From Bryobacterales bacterium (lineage in GTDB: Bacteria > Acidobacteriota > Terriglobia > Bryobacterales > Bryobacteraceae): a stretch of 64,000 bases of DNA. The position numbers and the translations under genes were made by a program. The stretch lies in NCBI GenBank assembly GCA_020846745.1, contig JADLDI010000096.1, forward strand, positions 62,001 through 126,000, given 5' to 3'. Within the stretch, counting starts at the first letter, position 1; each line of letters begins with the position of its first letter. The notes beneath the pieces were generated by a model. The model searched no databases. It was given only the letters and a program-made list of their open reading frames with translations, and was not told where the DNA came from. Shown here piece after piece: positions 52,526 through 61,136 of this stretch.

Positions 52526-54682
52526 CTAACGCGATTCGCCGGTCGCGCGGCGCAGTAGATCGCGATAGTAGTCGCGGGACGTGCGGATGCGGTCGCGAAG
52601 CTGGTCCGCCGATGCTTTGAATAACTCCGGATTATCCCAGTTGCCGTACTGCCCGATGGGTACTCCGCGGCGGATTTGCTCTTCGATATCGTCCAGTTGC
52701 CGCATGCGGCGGGACACAAGTTCCCGCGCCTGGTCTACACGCCAGAACGGTGCGCCGTTGACGGTGACATAAACAGGTGTCGTATGAGCGCCCTGGGCGC
52801 GCACGGCGATCCAGGTGCTGTGCTCGACAGGGATGGTGAATTCCACTTCGAGCGCGTCGCGATTCGCGTCTTCAACACGGCGAAGCGCCTTCCCTTGCTC
52901 GACAACTTCCAGATACTGTGGACGCACAATCGGACTTTCGGCTTTCGCGCGAATCCGGAGCGTGTCGCCGCGGCGAGCTTCGATTGTGGAGCCGGGAAGT
53001 TCGCCGTTAACCGTCAACTCGAGCATCGGCCCGGTCGTAACGAAGGTGCGTCCGGCGCGAACGGCGGCGTACCAGGCATCCGGATCGAACCGCGGTCCGG
53101 TATAGCAGTACACCCGCGATGTGCCGATGCTGTTGCCCCATGGCACGTCGCTTCCGGCTGAAGCTGTCAGCGCGAAACCGAGGTTCAGGAATTCATAGAA
53201 CAGGCGCGAGTCGATATCGCCAAACTCGCTGATTTCCAGAAAGTCGATCCGCTTGGCGGGGATGTTCATGGTCATGTTGCGGCGCACATAGAACGAGAAA
53301 GCCGCGGGCTGGTAGACGTGTGCATAGCCGCTCAATCCGCCCTGTTTGCGGACGGCGTCGAAGATCACATCGTACAGGTAGTATTGGTCCGGCGCGCGGA
53401 CCGGCGCTTGCAGGTTCATGTGTAAGGTGTGGCCAAGGAAGTTGGTGCGCGGATCTTCCTGCCCGGGCACGAGGGCGTAGTTACCTTCGGTCGCGCGGCC
53501 GGACTTACCGTAGGCGTACTGCTCGAAGTAAGTGCGCGAGGCATCGCCCATGCGCATGATGTTGGCGACGTGGACGTCTTCCGCCTGGGTCCAGAGCAGC
53601 AGCGTATCGTTCTCTGTCTTGCCGCGGCGGCCATAATGGACGTGGCCGTCGCCGGAATACCAGCCGCGGGCGGGCATGTCGATCCAACGGCGGATCGCGA
53701 TCGTCGCGGACGTAGTCGCGCCTGGTTTGATAGCCACCTGACGCGTAACTGGAAGATACTCCAATCCACGCCCCGCGATAACCCGGTAGTTACCGGCGGG
53801 AACTTTCAGCGAGAAGCTTCCGCGCACAAAGAATACTTGTGATTCCCCGGCCGTGTGACCGGGCCAGTAATGCGCTTCGCGATAGGCGCGTGCGCGGCCG
53901 GGAACATAGAAGTCTCCGTCAAGGTGGATAGCTTCGTCCGGTACGATCAGGCGGTGATCCGCGGCATACACACCGGCGACGGCAGCGGCAGGTGTGCCGT
54001 CTTGATTCACCAGGCTGACTTTGAGTTCACCGCCGGGCGGCGTGGTGACGTTCAGGTAGATGGCGGCCATTGCTTTGCCCGCGCTGCGCAGGCGGATGGC
54101 GACCTGTCCGCCCGCTTCAGGAACGTTCTGGAACGTGACCAATAAATAGGTGAGGGGAGCCGCCGGAACGTCGATCGCGACAGTGGCGCCCACCGCAAGG
54201 TCGGCTGTGTGGCGGACAAAGGCGGGTTGTTCGTCGTCGAGCAGGTCGGGCCTGGTGAGTCTTAACAGCAGCGCGCCACGCCTGTATGGCCAGTGGCGGG
54301 TGAGCGCCATCGGAGCCGTAAGTGGCAAGGCGGCGCGTTCTGTAATGGGCAGCCGGTCGAGCGCCTTCGTAAGGCGGACGACGGAGTTCCCCGAAATCTC
54401 TTTGGCCACTCGTAGCAACGCGAGGTCCTGTTCAGAGGCATAGCCCCAGAACGTGGTCGCAAACTCAATGGATTGGCTCGCGTTGTTGAGATCGGCGCGA
54501 TCGGTCTCGTTAATGGTCAAGTCCGGGTCGCCCAAAAGTGTGCGCACCAGTCCGCTCACCGCGCGGTACCGTCGCAACTCGTCTTCGTCGGGCGGCGCGG
54601 GCGTGCTTTGCGAACCGCCGAAACGGTAGGCAACGAGCAGCAGGACGAGCAAGGCGCCAAGAGTAACCGATCGCCTGATCAT
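52526..54682 (-). CDS. CehA/McbA-family metallohydrolase (PHP-like), exported
   Basis: 718 residues with an N-terminal membrane anchor or signal (VTLGALLVLLLVAYRFG). The first 330 residues are beta-rich without recognised motifs. The PHP-like hydrolase begins at about 345 (RGWYSGDGHVHYGRR, an HxH metal site), with DFLEISEFGD and TASAGSDVPWGN further on, in the order seen in CehA/McbA carbamate and related hydrolases of the amidohydrolase-like PHP class. The C-terminus has Ig-like strands and a helical tail. A periplasmic metal-dependent hydrolase of unknown substrate is likely. Confidence 0.82.
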   Translation of the reverse strand: MIRRSVTLGALLVLLLVAYRFGGSQSTPAPPDEDELRRYRAVSGLVRTLLGDPDLTINETDRADLNNASQSIEFATTFWGYASEQDLALLRVAKEISGNSVVRLTKALDRLPITERAALPLTAPMALTRHWPYRRGALLLRLTRPDLLDDEQPAFVRHTADLAVGATVAIDVPAAPLTYLLVTFQNVPEAGGQVAIRLRSAGKAMAAIYLNVTTPPGGELKVSLVNQDGTPAAAVAGVYAADHRLIVPDEAIHLDGDFYVPGRARAYREAHYWPGHTAGESQVFFVRGSFSLKVPAGNYRVIAGRGLEYLPVTRQVAIKPGATTSATIAIRRWIDMPARGWYSGDGHVHYGRRGKTENDTLLLWTQAEDVHVANIMRMGDASRTYFEQYAYGKSGRATEGNYALVPGQEDPRTNFLGHTLHMNLQAPVRAPDQYYLYDVIFDAVRKQGGLSGYAHVYQPAAFSFYVRRNMTMNIPAKRIDFLEISEFGDIDSRLFYEFLNLGFALTASAGSDVPWGNSIGTSRVYCYTGPRFDPDAWYAAVRAGRTFVTTGPMLELTVNGELPGSTIEARRGDTLRIRAKAESPIVRPQYLEVVEQGKALRRVEDANRDALEVEFTIPVEHSTWIAVRAQGAHTTPVYVTVNGAPFWRVDQARELVSRRMRQLDDIEEQIRRGVPIGQYGNWDNPELFKASADQLRDRIRTSRDYYRDLLRRATGESR

Positions 54683-54776
54683 TTGGCGGGTAGCGTAGCA
54701 CGGCCGGAGTAGGGCGACCGTCTACGTTCGCGACCGCCCTCCGGAGGATGCAATCGCTTTCCCAACGTCCCCGCCG

Positions 54777-57700
54777 TCAGAAAGCCAGCCGCAAACCAAG
54801 TTGAATGACACGCGGGCTGAAAATATCGCCCTTATCCCCGTTCACCGGCAGCAGCGAACCGAAGTTAGGCGCCGTAGCGTTGTTATTCGGGAACCTCGGG
54901 GAATAGCGGTAGCTGGCCAGCAAGTTATAGAATTCGGCGCGGAACTGGACCTTTACCGATTCCGTGATGCGGAACGACTTTGAGGCCGATGCGTCGCCGG
55001 CGCGCTGTCCCGTAGAGAGTACCGTATTGCGGCCGCTGGTGCCGAGCATGCCCAATGCAGGTGTAACAAAGGCGGTAGTATCGAACTGCCGAGTAAGCGT
55101 AGGTTCAAACGAGTCCGGAATCGGATCCTTCACCTGATCCATGCGGTGGACATTGAAGGTATTGCCGATCTGCGCCCGATCGCCGCAGAAGCATCCGACC
55201 GTAAGCGGTGTGCCGTCAGCGAGCATTACGATACCGGCCACTTGCCAGCCGCCGAAAACAGCATCAAGCGGGCGGTTCAGGCCGCCGAATAACGCCTTTC
55301 CGCGGCCGATGGGCAACTCGTAAACCCAATTCATCACCAGGCGTCGCCGTTGGTCGTAATTCGCCAGCGCGCGCTCCAGATCGAAACGGCGGCCATATTG
55401 CGCGATAGACGAGATAGCGCCTCCGACGTTCTGAATTTCGGAAAACTGGTCGATCGCTTTGCCGTAAGTGAAGGAAGCGAGCATCTGCAGGCCGTTCGAG
55501 AAGCGGTGCTCCACTTTCGCCGTCATCGCGTGATAAACGGCTTGCAGGATGTTCGCATTGGTGGCCGAGTTACGCGCGAAATTCAGGTAAGGCACGCGGT
55601 CCTGAATCGGGGAGCAGCGCGTCGGGTATGTGCCGGCCGGGCAATCGGAACGGAAGGTGGCGCTGTTATTAGCGTTGCCGGTCTCGGTGGGCAGGTCCGC
55701 CATGTTGTAGACCCACTGGATCGGCTGTCGCAGCGAGTGCGAACCCTGGTAACCGAGTTCGACCAGCATGCCTTGCCGCGCCTGCCATTGCAGGTTGAAG
55801 CCCCACTGCTGCGTATAAGGTGTCCTGTTGCTCGAAAGCTGCCCGCCGCCGCCGGGGCAGAAGTTACGGACCTCCGTATTTATCCCCGTAATAGGATCGA
55901 TCACGTTGCTGGACGGCGCCTGGCAGTATGGCGTGGGGAACTTACGTTGCGCGATGGAGTAAGGAGCGGGGAACAGGTTGCGAATATCCAGTGGCGGCGT
56001 AACTTCAGCGCCCGTTGGATTGGGCAGCGTGGGCGTCAGGAAAGGAACGTTCTCCGAAATGGAACCGGTCGGATAGTAGTTATGCAGAACGTCGTAGAAG
56101 ATACCATAGCCGCCGCGCACCACCAGGCGGTTGTTGGCAAGCGGGCGCCAGGCGAACCCGATGCGAGGCGCGAAGGCCTTGTAATCGGTGGGAATCAGCG
56201 TGTCCGGCGCACAGCAGGCTGCAAGAATCGGGTTATTCACCAGTTCGGTGTAGCCTTTGTCGCGGTAGAGGATTCGCCCGCCGGGATAAGTAAGATCGGC
56301 CAGACTCCCTCCGCGGTTGATGTCTTTAAACGGAGTGTGCAGTTCCCAGCGCAGGCCGATGTTAAGCGTCAGGTTGGCCGTAACGCGGAAATCGTCCTGA
56401 AAGTACGGCATAAAGTCGGTGCTGCGCAGGCGGGCGACGGGATTATCGTAGCCGCGAAACATGGCGGCAGTGGCCCCCGAGAAATTGAGATACCCGAGTA
56501 ACAGGTCGGCCATGCCGTTGCCCGTGTCCACTCGGCCTGCCGCTTGGGGCAGCAGCGGATTGCGCGCGGTGTACGATCCGTTGAACCACATCAGGCCGGG
56601 ACCACCTTGGCCGCCGCTCGCGCGGTGGTAACGGTTGCGCCTGATATCGGCGCCGATCTTGATCGAGTGCCGCCCCATTGTGATCGACAATCCGTCCACC
56701 CAATGGAATGTATTGGTCACCGTGTAGAACGGCGCCGTGCCGGTAAATCCGATCGAGGTGTAGTTCGTCCCGGGAACAAAGCCGGGCAACGCGTAGTATT
56801 CGGGTTTGTCGACCAGGTTATTAAGTCCGATTTCCTTCCAGTAGTTCACGCCGCCGAAAGCCGTCTCATACCCTTGGAAGAACCACTGGCGGGCGAAGCC
56901 GGCGCGGAACTCGTTGATCACTCGCGGGCTGAAGATGTGATTCCATTGCAGACCCACCAACCGGCCGCGCTGCTGAACGTCGTTGCCCGACAGCGGGATG
57001 ATCGATTTCTGCGGCGCCTGCTCGTCCTGAAAGAGAAACTGGCCGAAGATACGGTCCTTCGTACCGAGGTTATGGTCGACGCGCAGGCTATATCCGTCGA
57101 TAGTAACGGGATTTGTAACTTGAGTGAGCAAGTTAGTGCAGGGGAAAGCCGGACAGGCGACATTTGCGGTTGGGAAGTATTTCAGCGCATTCACGCTTTG
57201 CGGCGCAAACCGCGACGTCGGAATGCGGTTTTGCGCAAACGGAGACCGCGTGACGGCAGGCGTTTGCCCCGGCGCGGCCACCGATGTAAGTGGATCGAAT
57301 AACTGCGTCGGCCAGTCGGAGAAGTCTCCATTGCGCTGCTTCTCGCTCGGCACTTGTGTCTGTCCTGTCGACGTCGTGCGCCGCCGGCCGCCCTGATAAC
57401 TGCCGAAGAAGAACGTTTTGTCCTTACCTCTGTAAATCTTCGGAATCTCGATCGGACCGCCAAAAGCGAAGCCGAATTGGTTCTGCTTGAGCGGCGATTT
57501 GATGTGCAGCTTCGGATTGGCCGGCTGCAGCGCGTCGTTTCGCAGAAACTCCCAAGCCGACCCGTGATACGCATTTGCGCCGGACTTCAAGGCCACGTTC
57601 ACCTGCCCCGCGCCCATGCCGAACTCCGCCGAATAGAGCGCATTCTGCAGTTTGAATTCTTCGATGATGTCGACCGGCGGCGTCACCACCGGCGTCTGGA

Positions 57701-58322
57701 AAAGCCCGTCGTTCGACGAAACGCCGTCGATCAGGTAACTGATGGAAGCGGGCCGCGCGCCGTTCACGCTGACGTTGCGGAAAGCGTCGTTCAACCCGTG
57801 GCGGCGAATCGTCGTGGCAGTGGTGATTCCGCCCTGCACCTCAGTAACGCCGGTGTTAAGGCGTAGCAGCGACGTAAAGTCACGGCCGTTCAACGGTAAC
57901 TCGGTAACTGCGCGGTTGTTAACCACCTGTCCGAGCGTCGCCTGATCGGTCTGGATCAGCGGAGCTTCGCCGACCACACTCACCGATTCGGCGACATCGC
58001 CCACCGGCATCGTGAGGTCCACGCGAAGGGTCTGGCTCACCGCCACCACCAGGCTTTCCGCCGTTACCTTCTTAAAGCCCTGCTTCTCGGCTTCCACCCG
58101 ATAAGTGCCCGGTATTAGCGCCGGCACGAAGTAGTCGCCCGTTGTTTGCGTTGCCGTCCGGAAGGCGACGTTGGTGCCGGTATTGGTGACAACAATGCGT
58201 GCATCCGGAATTGTGCCGCCGGTTGGATCTCGAACAACGCCGACAATGGCGCCGGCCGAAGTTTGCGCATACGCAATCGCGCTCAAGAGGGCGAATGCCA
58301 GAAGTCCTAAGCAAAACCGCAT
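54777..58322 (-). CDS. TonB-dependent receptor, Oar-like, with carboxypeptidase-regulatory-like domain
   Basis: 1181 residues. Signal peptide at 1-19 (CLGLLAFALLSAIAYA). Residues about 22-110 are a carboxypeptidase-regulatory-like domain (IVGVVRDPTGGTIPDARIVV ... LIPGTYRVEAEKQGFKKV); the plug follows (VVNNRAVTELPLNGRDFTS) and the barrel ends in IQLGLRLAF, the BamA signal. GGGAGG lies 6 nt before the ATG. Same family as the receptor at 8729 but not closely similar in sequence. Divergent from metX; with only 76 nt between starts, the two promoters must be close, and a TACAAT on the minus strand (about 58348-58343) may be this gene's -10. Confidence 0.94.
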   Translation of the reverse strand: MRFCLGLLAFALLSAIAYAQTSAGAIVGVVRDPTGGTIPDARIVVTNTGTNVAFRTATQTTGDYFVPALIPGTYRVEAEKQGFKKVTAESLVVAVSQTLRVDLTMPVGDVAESVSVVGEAPLIQTDQATLGQVVNNRAVTELPLNGRDFTSLLRLNTGVTEVQGGITTATTIRRHGLNDAFRNVSVNGARPASISYLIDGVSSNDGLFQTPVVTPPVDIIEEFKLQNALYSAEFGMGAGQVNVALKSGANAYHGSAWEFLRNDALQPANPKLHIKSPLKQNQFGFAFGGPIEIPKIYRGKDKTFFFGSYQGGRRRTTSTGQTQVPSEKQRNGDFSDWPTQLFDPLTSVAAPGQTPAVTRSPFAQNRIPTSRFAPQSVNALKYFPTANVACPAFPCTNLLTQVTNPVTIDGYSLRVDHNLGTKDRIFGQFLFQDEQAPQKSIIPLSGNDVQQRGRLVGLQWNHIFSPRVINEFRAGFARQWFFQGYETAFGGVNYWKEIGLNNLVDKPEYYALPGFVPGTNYTSIGFTGTAPFYTVTNTFHWVDGLSITMGRHSIKIGADIRRNRYHRASGGQGGPGLMWFNGSYTARNPLLPQAAGRVDTGNGMADLLLGYLNFSGATAAMFRGYDNPVARLRSTDFMPYFQDDFRVTANLTLNIGLRWELHTPFKDINRGGSLADLTYPGGRILYRDKGYTELVNNPILAACCAPDTLIPTDYKAFAPRIGFAWRPLANNRLVVRGGYGIFYDVLHNYYPTGSISENVPFLTPTLPNPTGAEVTPPLDIRNLFPAPYSIAQRKFPTPYCQAPSSNVIDPITGINTEVRNFCPGGGGQLSSNRTPYTQQWGFNLQWQARQGMLVELGYQGSHSLRQPIQWVYNMADLPTETGNANNSATFRSDCPAGTYPTRCSPIQDRVPYLNFARNSATNANILQAVYHAMTAKVEHRFSNGLQMLASFTYGKAIDQFSEIQNVGGAISSIAQYGRRFDLERALANYDQRRRLVMNWVYELPIGRGKALFGGLNRPLDAVFGGWQVAGIVMLADGTPLTVGCFCGDRAQIGNTFNVHRMDQVKDPIPDSFEPTLTRQFDTTAFVTPALGMLGTSGRNTVLSTGQRAGDASASKSFRITESVKVQFRAEFYNLLASYRYSPRFPNNNATAPNFGSLLPVNGDKGDIFSPRVIQLGLRLAF

Positions 58323-58398
58323 AAAACCTCCCGATTATGATGAATTGTATCAGGGAGAGAGCGGCGGCGGATTGGCTGGTATGATTGGTTAAACCGCT

Positions 58399-59508
58399 TT
58401 GATCATTGAGACGCAATCCGTTCGTTTCGACTCTTTCACGGTAGAGACCGGCGCAACGCTTGCGCCCGTGGACGTGGCCTACCAGACGTACGGCCAACTG
58501 AATGACGACCGGTCGAACGCCATCCTCATCCTGCACGCATTCTCCGGCGACGCCCATGCGGCCGGCATTTCGCGCGACGGCAAACCGGGCTGGTGGGATA
58601 ACATGATCGGTCCCGGCAAAGGCTTCGATACCGACAAATACTTTGTCATCTCCTCGAACGTCATCGGCGGATGCAAAGGAACCACCGGACCGTCGTCCAT
58701 CAACCCCGCCACCGGGCAGCCCTATGCGATGACGTTCCCCGGTATCACGATTCGCGACATGGTGCGGCTCCAATGCAAGCTGATCGACTATTTGGGAATT
58801 TCCAAACTGCTCGCCGTCGCCGGCGGATCCATGGGCGGGATGCAGGCGCTCGAATGGGCTGTCACCTTTCCCGATCGCACGGCGGCGTGTCTGCCCATCG
58901 CCTCCACGGCGCGTCACTCCGCTATGCAGATCGCTTTCAACGAGGTGGGCCGGCAGGCCGTGATGGCCGACCCCGATTGGAACGCCGGTAACTATTACGG
59001 AACCAAGCCGCCGGGCCGCGGCCTGAGTGTCGCGCGCATGGTCGGCCACATCACGTACATGTCCGATGAGTCGATGCGCGAAAAGTTCGGCCGCAAGCTG
59101 CGCGAACGCGAAGTGCCTTCATACGACTTTTCCGCCGATTTCGAAGTGGAAAGCTACCTCCGCTATCGCGGCAGCCAGTTTGTCGACCGCTTCGACGCCA
59201 ACTCCTATCTCTATATTACGAAGGCGATGGATTACTTCGACCTGTCGCTCGGCTACCCGTCGCTCGCGACTTCGCTTGAGCGCGCGCAGTGCCGGTTCCT
59301 GGTCATCAGCTTTACTTCCGACTGGCTGTATCCCACCTATCAATCGCTTGAGACCGTGAATGCGCTGCGCTCGCGCAACCGCGACGTGGCCTACTGCGAG
59401 CTGCCTTCTAACTACGGGCACGACGCCTTTCTGGTAGAAGTAGGGGAACAGACGGAGTTAGTCCGCGGATTCCTGAGCCAGACATTGAAGGAGATTCGAC
59501 GCCGATGA
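58399..59508 (+). CDS. metX: Homoserine O-acetyltransferase (MetX)
   Basis: 369 residues, alpha/beta-hydrolase fold. Transfers acetyl (or succinyl) from its CoA ester to homoserine, the first committed step of methionine synthesis. Nucleophile Ser144 in VAGGSMGGMQALEW; substrate-loop SNVIGGCKGTTGPSS; Asp in FTSDWLYP and His in YGHDAFLVE. The start is TTG at 58399, the only one consistent with the MetX N-terminus (IIETQSVRFDSF), preceded by TATGAT at 58380-58385. The metW start overlaps its stop by ATGA, so the pair is coupled, as in other metXW operons. Confidence 0.94.
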   Translation: MIIETQSVRFDSFTVETGATLAPVDVAYQTYGQLNDDRSNAILILHAFSGDAHAAGISRDGKPGWWDNMIGPGKGFDTDKYFVISSNVIGGCKGTTGPSSINPATGQPYAMTFPGITIRDMVRLQCKLIDYLGISKLLAVAGGSMGGMQALEWAVTFPDRTAACLPIASTARHSAMQIAFNEVGRQAVMADPDWNAGNYYGTKPPGRGLSVARMVGHITYMSDESMREKFGRKLREREVPSYDFSADFEVESYLRYRGSQFVDRFDANSYLYITKAMDYFDLSLGYPSLATSLERAQCRFLVISFTSDWLYPTYQSLETVNALRSRNRDVAYCELPSNYGHDAFLVEVGEQTELVRGFLSQTLKEIRRR

Positions 59509-60140
59509 CGCTAGTGGCCGACGAACCGCGCCGCCGTTCGCCGCTCGTCCACGAAATACTCGGACGCTCGGACTACGCGATTATTTCCGAAATCGTTGCG
59601 CCCGGCTCGCTGGTGCTCGACTTGGGCTGCGGCGAAGCCGAACTGCTGGCCTGGCTGGTGGAGAACAAGCAGGTCCGCGCCCGCGGCGTCGAGATCAATC
59701 CAGGTAAGGTGCAGAAGGCGATCGCCCGCGGAGTTCTCGCCTATCAGGGCGACCTCGAAGCTTCCCTGAAAGACTACCCGGACCAGACCTTCGACTACAT
59801 ACTGCTCTCGCAAACGCTCCAGCAAACCGCGCGCCCGCTTCAGGTGCTGCGCGAAATGCTTAGGGTGGGCCGCAAGATCGTCGTCGCATTCCCCAACTTC
59901 GGCCATTGGCGCGTCAGGTGGACCCACATGGTCTCCGGCCGCTCGCCCCGAACGCCGCTATTCCCTTACGAGTGGTACAACTCCCCGAACATCCACTTCT
60001 TCACGATCGACGATTTCGAGGAACTGGTGCGCGATCAAAAGTGGACGATCGACAAGCGAATCTACCTGTCCGGCGCACGCGAGATCACCTTTATGCCGAA
60101 CCTGCTCGGCGAGGTCGCGGTATATCTGATCCGCGCGTAA
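59505..60140 (+). CDS. metW: Methionine biosynthesis protein MetW
   Basis: 211 residues, a class I SAM-methyltransferase-like fold: VLDLGCGEAELLAWLVE (motif I), GVEINPGKVQKAIARGV, and YILLSQTLQQTARPLQVLRE, followed by FPNFGHWRVRWTHMVSGRSP, all typical of MetW. In several bacteria MetW is needed together with MetX for activity of the acetyl- or succinyltransferase. The ATG at 59505 overlaps the metX stop. No terminator is seen immediately after it; repeats begin within 10 nt of the stop. Confidence 0.95.
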   Translation: MTLVADEPRRRSPLVHEILGRSDYAIISEIVAPGSLVLDLGCGEAELLAWLVENKQVRARGVEINPGKVQKAIARGVLAYQGDLEASLKDYPDQTFDYILLSQTLQQTARPLQVLREMLRVGRKIVVAFPNFGHWRVRWTHMVSGRSPRTPLFPYEWYNSPNIHFFTIDDFEELVRDQKWTIDKRIYLSGAREITFMPNLLGEVAVYLIRA

Positions 60141-60383
60141 GGGCGTGAGAAAAAATCCGCTGAATGCGATTTAGCACCGCGCCCCGGATCCGGTAAACCA
60201 CTGCAAACACGCATTGCACCGGAAACAGAACCGCAACCGTAAGGGCGCGGGCCGCATTTTTCTCAGTCCCGTAAGGGCGCGGGCCGCATTTTTTCTCAAT
60301 CCCGCAATGGAGCGGTGTTCCGGATTCCTGCACGCGCCCCAAGCGAGCAGTGCCACCACGTCCTCACCGGAATCCCGATCTAA
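60141..60383. repeat. Intergenic repeat cluster
   Basis: 60219-60253 is the second copy of the repeat at 38131-38165. Overlapping its end, a 32-33-bp unit starting GTAAGGGCGCGGGCCGC is present twice in direct tandem at 60239-60270 and 60271-60303, with one extra T and one G-to-A change. TGAGAAAAAATCC at about 60148 is the complement of TTTTTCTCA inside the units, so transcripts could fold. Too few units for CRISPR and no spacers. Confidence 0.65.
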
Positions 60384-61064
60384 TCAATCCGACTTCCGGG
60401 ATGCCGCCGACCGCTGTACAACACTATCGATATCCGCAACAGCCTTCCGCAAAGCCCGGCGATGCCGCCACGCGGTCACATCGGGCCAAAACTCCTGCCA
60501 CGCGTTCGATCCGGCTTTAGCCGCAAACGGGATGCTGCTGTTGATCGTGAAACTACGCAGGTTCCGCTGATCCGCGGGATTCCAGATTAGCGACGCGGCC
60601 GTAGCGCCGTAGACACCCGCGATCCGGCCGAGCGCGATCGTCCGCCCGCCCTTGTCGTCCCGAACCACAAACACGCTGGCCAGAGAGTGCTTCACGCGCC
60701 GGCCGAATGGGTGGCCGTTCAATCGGTGATAGCGTGGGTCTTCACGATGAACGGCCGCCACGCCCAACTCGATTGTTTCCGAAACCACAAATTGCCCGTA
60801 CTGCGAGCCAAACCGCTTCGCGATACCGCTGAAGCCGCGCCCCCACTCGTGCGGGAAATTGCGGGCTTCGTCAAACGCCAGGCCGGGCATGGTTTCCCAA
60901 ACTGCATTCGGGCCGAACAGCCTGCGGAAAAACACTTTCCGCCGCAGCGTCCAATCGATGGGAGTGCTGTCAGACCTCGACGTCACGCTATTCGATGGCA
61001 CGGCAGCCGTCGACTGCCCCAGACACACGCCCGCCGCCGCCAGTAGAATAGGCGCAACTCGCAC
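60384..61064 (-). CDS. Secreted protein of unknown function
   Basis: 226 residues; signal peptide at 1-16 (VAPILLAAAGVCLGQ). The mature part has a helical region (RRKVFFRRLFGPNAVWETMP), a conserved-looking AVHREDPRYHRLNGHPFGRR with HREDPRYHR, and a probable amphipathic glycine/alanine segment (GRIAGVYGATAASLIWNP). It resembles from memory a family of secreted acidobacterial proteins without a known function. It converges on metW across the repeat cluster and is preceded by serA on the same strand (73 nt gap), so it may be co-transcribed with serine genes only by proximity. Confidence 0.7.
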   Translation of the reverse strand: MRVAPILLAAAGVCLGQSTAAVPSNSVTSRSDSTPIDWTLRRKVFFRRLFGPNAVWETMPGLAFDEARNFPHEWGRGFSGIAKRFGSQYGQFVVSETIELGVAAVHREDPRYHRLNGHPFGRRVKHSLASVFVVRDDKGGRTIALGRIAGVYGATAASLIWNPADQRNLRSFTINSSIPFAAKAGSNAWQEFWPDVTAWRHRRALRKAVADIDSVVQRSAASRKSD

Positions 61065-61136
61065 CGGAAATCGCCGCCGCGACTGGATGTTGGGGAACCT
61101 CAGAGTTTCGATTGTCTCACAGCAGCCCGGTTCGCT

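Noticed and set aside
52501-52719. Upstream extension of dnaE
   Set aside because: The added 73 residues fall inside the CehA/McbA gene and precede the conserved PHP start; ATG 52500 is preferred.
58323-58398. Possible SAM or methionine riboswitch before metX
   Set aside because: Only 76 bases between divergent starts, with no SAM-I/II-like core; a short leader is more likely.
60239-60303. Two direct 32/33-bp repeats resembling CRISPR units
   Set aside because: Adjacent with no spacers, only two units, and no cas genes in the window; best read as an amplified intergenic repeat.
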